Positions 60,029 through 64,000 of a DNA stretch of 64,000 nucleotides are shown piece after piece (the first letter of the stretch is position 1; every line of letters begins with the position of its first letter). The notes below the pieces were generated by a model that did no database searches, was not told the DNA's origin, and was given only the letters and a program-made list of their open reading frames with translations. A program made the position numbers and the translations under genes. The DNA lies in assembly GCA_019744815.1 (NCBI GenBank), contig JAIEUA010000012.1:186001-250000 (forward strand). The letters are read 5' to 3'. The DNA is from Phycisphaerales bacterium. GTDB taxonomy: Bacteria > Planctomycetota > Phycisphaerae > Phycisphaerales > UBA1924.

Positions 60029-61730
60029 CGCGCGACTTTGCGGTGCCCCGATCGCCGGTCTTCGCTCCCTGAGGCGGGGACTGCTTGCTGCGGTCTTCCG
60101 ACTTCACAAGAACCTTGCGGCGCGTGATCGCCGCCAACAGGTCGGACTTCTTTTGTGCCGCCTTGATGTTCGCGTCGCCGCTCTTGGCACCCTCGGCGGT
60201 GATCTCGATGAGCGTGCGGGTGATCCGCACGCGCACGCCGTGCACGCTCCCGGTGTGGGTGCGGTCTAGCCCGTCAGCAACACGAAGGACGCCTGCGAGC
60301 GCTCGCACGATTCCCTGGTCGCGTCGGGCAAGGGTTGTGAACGCGGCGTGGTCGGGCGCGGGGAGCGACTTGCGGTGGTAACGGGCGATGTTGGCGATGA
60401 TCGCCCGCAGCCGCGGCGACGCGCCGGGGAACCATGCCAGTTCGATGATGCGACGCGCGACCTTGTGGTGCCGGTCGTAATCGATGGGCACGCCGACGTC
60501 GTGCAGCACGCCCGCGCTCTCAAGGATCTCGGGAACTTCGAGTTCTCCCTTCAGCGCGTCGCGGACGCGATCGACGTCCGCAAGGTCGCTGAGCAGCGCC
60601 AGTGCGAGGGACGCGACGTGCTCGCTGTGGTCGTTCTCGTACCCCGCGTCCATGGCGATGCGACGTGCCGCGGAGGGCAGGTACGCGGGTACCCGCGACA
60701 TCATCGCGAGTTCGCGCAGCAGGCCGTCGCGGACGCCCCCGCCGTGGGGGGCGATGGTGCGGACCCGCAGCGCGGCGATGATCTCCTCGGCGACGATGAT
60801 GCCGGCGGGCAGGATGTCGGCGCGATCGGCGGGGATCTTCAACCGCGTCAGCCAGCGTTCACGCTCCACCAGATTCATGTCTTTGAGCGTCTCGCCGAGC
60901 GTTTCGAACTCGTCGCGGGTGCAGGCCCGCGGCTTGAGGCTCGTGCTGCCGCCGCGTGTGCCTGCTCCGCTGCGCGGCGAGTTGGTCAGCATGGACAGCA
61001 GCGACGCAAACGTTCCGCCGCAGCCGACGAGGAGATCAACCTCCGATGGCGGCACGGGCAACGACTTGGCCAAGACCGATCGGACGTGCTTGCGAACCTT
61101 CTTCTCCGTCGCAGGCTGGTGGATCCGTATCGCGCCGCCGAACATGCTGGTCAGACGCACCGCGCCCAGCGGCAGGGAGACCGATTCGTACAGCGTGCCT
61201 TTGTGGGACAGGCTGATCTGAACGCTCCCGCCTCCGATGTCCACGATGGCGGCGTGGCGTTTGGACAGGTCGATCGCGTCGGTGCAGGAGCGGAACGCGA
61301 GACGGGCTTCTTCGTCGGTGCCGATGATCGAGACCCGCATACCGGTCTCCCGTTCAAGCCGGGCGACGAAGGCGGCTCCGTCCGGAGCTTCGCGAACGGC
61401 GGCGGTGGCGACCAGACGCATCGCGAGCACGCCGTGGCGGGCCGCGTCGAAGCAGAACTCTTTCACAGCGGCAATGGTGGCTTTGGCGCCTTCCTTGGGG
61501 AGCTTGCCGCGGGCCGCGAGGTTGGCCCCCAGACGGGTGGGACGCCGCCGCTCTTCAACGATCTTCAAGGCCCCGCCCGAGGTGAGTTCAGCCAGAGCGA
61601 AACGAACGGCGTTGCTGCCGATGTCGATGGCGGCCAGGGTGTGCGACGGTCGTCCCGCCCCGGGTGCCCGGGCGGCGACCGCGGCTGAGCCTGATTTCCT
61701 CGACCGTGATTGCTTCTGCGATTTCTTCAT
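59976..61730 (-). CDS. ppx: Ppx/GppA-type exopolyphosphatase
   Basis: A 584-residue protein. The ASKHA phosphatase domain shows AAIDIGSNAVRFALAE, LVATAAVREAPDG, GTDEEARLAFRS and IVDIGGGSVQISLS. The second half is an HD-type domain: ENDHSEHVASLALALLSDL, ESAGVLHDVGVPIDYDRHHK, and RVADGLDRTHTGSVHGVRV. It would hydrolyse polyphosphate or pppGpp. The C-terminal 40 residues are basic and disordered; the last 17 or so are encoded by a palindromic repeat. Confidence 0.88.
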   Translation of the reverse strand: MKKSQKQSRSRKSGSAAVAARAPGAGRPSHTLAAIDIGSNAVRFALAELTSGGALKIVEERRRPTRLGANLAARGKLPKEGAKATIAAVKEFCFDAARHGVLAMRLVATAAVREAPDGAAFVARLERETGMRVSIIGTDEEARLAFRSCTDAIDLSKRHAAIVDIGGGSVQISLSHKGTLYESVSLPLGAVRLTSMFGGAIRIHQPATEKKVRKHVRSVLAKSLPVPPSEVDLLVGCGGTFASLLSMLTNSPRSGAGTRGGSTSLKPRACTRDEFETLGETLKDMNLVERERWLTRLKIPADRADILPAGIIVAEEIIAALRVRTIAPHGGGVRDGLLRELAMMSRVPAYLPSAARRIAMDAGYENDHSEHVASLALALLSDLADVDRVRDALKGELEVPEILESAGVLHDVGVPIDYDRHHKVARRIIELAWFPGASPRLRAIIANIARYHRKSLPAPDHAAFTTLARRDQGIVRALAGVLRVADGLDRTHTGSVHGVRVRITRTLIEITAEGAKSGDANIKAAQKKSDLLAAITRRKVLVKSEDRSKQSPPQGAKTGDRGTAKSRESEPGRPRPGGTRVRSR

Positions 61731-61830
61731 CGCCAGCCTCCGCCGCGCTTGGAAGGTCGGGGCGCGAGCGACCTAAACTCGACCCTTCCACTAGTTGTAT
61801 CACAACCAGCCACACGCGCAGGAGCATTCC

Positions 61831-62139
61831 ATGTCCGGCACCCCCAACCAGCCCCAGCAGCAACAGATCGCCGTCCGCATCGACGAGACCAAGATGGTCA
61901 CGACGTACGCCAACACGATCCGCACGACCAACACCCAAGACGAGGTGATCCTCGACTTCGGGCTCAACATCCCCACCCAGGGCCCCGAGGGTCAGCAGGC
62001 GATGCACTTCGCCATCGGCAGCCGCGTGGTGCTGAACTGGAACGGCGCCAAGCGTCTGGCCGTGAACCTGAGCGAGCTGGTGCGTCGCTACGATGCGGCG
62101 ATCGCCGAGGCCCAGGGCGGCGTGCAGCGCGTCCAGTAA
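61831..62139 (+). CDS. DUF3467 protein
   Basis: A 102-residue protein from the ATG at 61831 with AGGAG ahead. The DUF3467 pattern is seen in RIDETKMVTTYANTIRTTNT, QDEVILDFGLN, and SRVVLNWNGAKRLAVNLSEL. Small conserved protein of unknown function, common in planctomycetes and other groups. It is divergent from ppx and upstream of argC. Confidence 0.75.
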   Translation: MSGTPNQPQQQQIAVRIDETKMVTTYANTIRTTNTQDEVILDFGLNIPTQGPEGQQAMHFAIGSRVVLNWNGAKRLAVNLSELVRRYDAAIAEAQGGVQRVQ

Positions 62140-62208
62140 GTCCAACCTGAACCAACGACCGCGAGGGGCACCGTCAGATCGGGCTCCCGCGATAGGAGCC
62201 TGATCGCG

Positions 62209-63258
62209 ATGTCGCGTCGCCGCATTGTCATCGTCGGAGCCGGTGGGTACTCCGGGGCCGAGCTGGTCTCGATCCTGTCGGGCCATGCTCACGCGGAAGT
62301 GGTGGGGCTGTTCGCCTCCGCGCGGCGCGAGAAGGGCGACCAGGCGGGGAAGTTCGACGAGCTCTTCCCGCGTTACCGCGGCGTATGCGACTTGGCCGTC
62401 CAGCCGGTCGAAATCGACGCCGTAATGACGCTCAAGCCCGACGCGGTCTTCCTCGCGACGCCCCACGAGGCGAGCGTGGAGCTCGCGCCCAAGCTGCTCG
62501 ATCGCGGCACGGTCGTCCTCGATCTCTCCGCCGGCTATCGCCTCCGCGACGCGGCCCTCTATCCCAAGCACTACGGCTTCGAGCACAGCAGCTCCTCGCT
62601 GCTTTCGACCGCGGTCTACGGCTTGCCCGAACTGCACCGCTCCCAGATCGCGAAGGCCAACCTGATCGCCGTGCCGGGTTGCTATCCCACCAGCGCGATC
62701 CTGGCTCTCTCGCCCTTGGTGCGGGCGGGGCTGGTGAAGCCGGGGACGCGCCCGATCATCGACTCGGCCTCGGGAGTGAGCGGCGCGGGACGCGGCGCGA
62801 ACGTGAAGAACCTCTTCTGCGAGATCAGCATGCAGCCCTACGGCGTGCTCTCGCATCGGCATCAGCCCGAGATCGACGCATACGCGGGTGTCAAGACGCT
62901 CTTCACGCCGCACCTGATCGCGCTCGACCGCGGCATCCTGAGCACGATGCACGTGGACCTCGTGCCGGGGACGACGCTCGAGAAGGTCAATGCGACCTAC
63001 GCCGCCGCGTACACCAACGAGCCGTTCGTGCGGCTGCTGCCCGCCAAGTCATTCCCCGCGATCGCCGACGTGCGGCAGACCAATTTCTGCGACATCGGCT
63101 GGGCCCTCGACACCGAGCACTCGCACCTGATCGTCGTCAGCAGTATCGACAACCTCGTCAAGGGTGCCGCCGGTCAGGCGATCCAGTGCATGAACATCCG
63201 CTTCGGGATCGCCGAGACCGAGGCGCTCGGCGGCAAGCGCGTGGGAGGCGGAGCGTGA
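62209..63258 (+). CDS. argC: N-acetyl-gamma-glutamyl-phosphate reductase
   Basis: A 349-residue protein. NADP loop IVIVGAGGYSGAELVSIL, then FLATPHEASVELAPKLLDRG, DLSAGYRLRD, catalytic Cys158 in VPGCYPTSAI, and SGVSGAGRGANVKNLFCEIS with the late DNLVKGAAGQAIQCMN. Third step of arginine synthesis. The stop overlaps the GTG of argB (GTGA), so the two are coupled. Confidence 0.95.
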   Translation: MSRRRIVIVGAGGYSGAELVSILSGHAHAEVVGLFASARREKGDQAGKFDELFPRYRGVCDLAVQPVEIDAVMTLKPDAVFLATPHEASVELAPKLLDRGTVVLDLSAGYRLRDAALYPKHYGFEHSSSSLLSTAVYGLPELHRSQIAKANLIAVPGCYPTSAILALSPLVRAGLVKPGTRPIIDSASGVSGAGRGANVKNLFCEISMQPYGVLSHRHQPEIDAYAGVKTLFTPHLIALDRGILSTMHVDLVPGTTLEKVNATYAAAYTNEPFVRLLPAKSFPAIADVRQTNFCDIGWALDTEHSHLIVVSSIDNLVKGAAGQAIQCMNIRFGIAETEALGGKRVGGGA

Positions 63259-64000
63259 GCATCGCCGCTACAAATGGCGCAGGCAGCGCCCACCCCAATG
63301 GCCCGCTGGTTGTGAAGATCGGCGGCGCGACCCTTGAGGCTCAGGCCGCCGCGCCGGAGCTGTGGGCTTCTCTGGTCGCGCTCGCGCGGTCTCATCCCGG
63401 CGGCCTCGTGCTGCTCCACGGCGGCGGCAAGGCGGTGGACCGGTTGATGGATCGCCTGGGCATCAAGCCCGAGCGCAAGCAAGGCTTGCGGATCACGCCG
63501 AGCGATCAGATCCCCGAGATCACCGGCGTGCTCGCGGGCACGGTGAACAAATCACTCGTGGGCTGCCTGCTCCGCGCCGGTGGAAAGCCGGTCGGCCTGT
63601 GCCTCGGCGACGGCGGGCTGGTGCTGTCGCGCGTCATGCAAGGCCTCGACTTCGACCCGGGCCGCGTCGGCGAGGTCGTGGTGCGCGAACAAGACGGCCA
63701 GCTCGCCCGCGTGCTGCTGTCCAACGGCTACATCCCAGTGTTGTCCTCGATCGGTCTGGACGATCGCGGCGAACCGCTCAACCTGAACGCCGATGACGCC
63801 GCCGCGGGCGTGGCCAAGGTGCTCAAGGCCGCGGCCCTCGTGCTGCTCACCGATGTCGAAGGTGTGAAGGGCCAGGACGGCAAGATCATTCCGCAGCTCA
63901 CGCACGCCGACGTCGAGGCACTGATCGGGACCGGCGCGATCACCGGCGGCATGATCCCAAAGGCACGCTCGTCCTCCGCCGTCGCGGCCAGCGGCATCCC
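63255..64000 (+). CDS. argB: Acetylglutamate kinase (partial, runs off the window)
   Basis: 248 codons from a GTG at 63255 remain open to the window end. ArgB motifs: LVVKIGGATLE (the KxGG loop), VLLHGGGKAVDRLMDRLGIK, QGLRITPSD, GLCLGDGGLV, LNLNADDAAAGVAKVLKAAA, LLTDVEGVKGQDGKII and ITGGMIPKA. It phosphorylates N-acetylglutamate, the step before ArgC. The 3' end is outside the window. Confidence 0.95.
   Translation, partial: MSIAATNGAGSAHPNGPLVVKIGGATLEAQAAAPELWASLVALARSHPGGLVLLHGGGKAVDRLMDRLGIKPERKQGLRITPSDQIPEITGVLAGTVNKSLVGCLLRAGGKPVGLCLGDGGLVLSRVMQGLDFDPGRVGEVVVREQDGQLARVLLSNGYIPVLSSIGLDDRGEPLNLNADDAAAGVAKVLKAAALVLLTDVEGVKGQDGKIIPQLTHADVEALIGTGAITGGMIPKARSSSAVAASGI

Overview
The window is a GC-rich bacterial chromosome segment, most likely from a planctomycete of the Phycisphaerae/Phycisphaerales type. 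This rests on several traits: a PEP-CTERM-like protein ending in a PAPGAFALLG-type anchor, four secreted hydrolases sharing a Cys-bracketed dockerin-like C-terminus, planctomycete-style zinc-ribbon membrane proteins (CxxCGYDLKGL...CPECG), FkbM, Ppx and DUF748 genes, and many unlinked small operons. It is ordinary chromosome: no insertion sequence, phage, integrase, CRISPR array or plasmid function was seen.

Layout. 0-7.4 kb: a beta-carbonic-anhydrase-like gene overlapping a secreted beta-propeller gene, an ECF sigma/anti-sigma pair, two tandem bacterial PH-domain membrane proteins, a frameshifted DUF899 gene, a nitroreductase and a MarR-GNAT fusion regulator. 7.6-13.4 kb: a large DUF748 envelope protein, a GNAT acetyltransferase, RNase P RNA with its own terminator, and a Gfo/Idh/MocA-like protein. 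13.7-20.1 kb: two Cys-rich proteins leading into a reduced division cluster rsmH - LysM protein - ftsL-like - ftsI. 20.4-26.4 kb: a PEP-CTERM-like surface protein, an orphan ABC ATPase, a zinc-ribbon membrane protein, a prolyl oligopeptidase and a polysaccharide deacetylase. 26.6-32.3 kb: rpsL-rpsG, a response regulator, a PBP4-type DD-peptidase, a small orphan gene and an N-acetyltransferase.

32.3-36.2 kb: guaA (minus strand), then on the plus strand a lipoprotein, an RsbW-type kinase, a STAS protein and an MlaE permease, closely packed. 36.3-47.1 kb: a minus-strand translation operon nusA - infB - ylxP - rbfA - HhH-GPD-like protein - giant TPR lipoprotein - yebC, with ATGA overlaps between several genes and no rimP. 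47.6-50.9 kb: fliM and, divergently, a DsbD-type thiol:disulfide reductase, then tRNA-Gly(GCC). 51-58.8 kb: four consecutive minus-strand secreted hydrolases (two twin metalloproteases, an M14 carboxypeptidase, a GH18 glycosidase), each ending in the same double Ca-binding repeat capped by Cys-Pro. 58.9-64 kb: FkbM methyltransferase, Ppx/GppA phosphatase, DUF3467 protein, argC and the start of argB.

The observations I rate highest are the shared C-terminal module on the hydrolase cluster, a native Arg at ribosomal protein S12 position 88 (a streptomycin-resistance position), the LysM gene inside the division cluster, and a set of GC-rich palindromic repeats between or at the ends of genes. 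All functional calls come from reading motifs by eye; no search was run.
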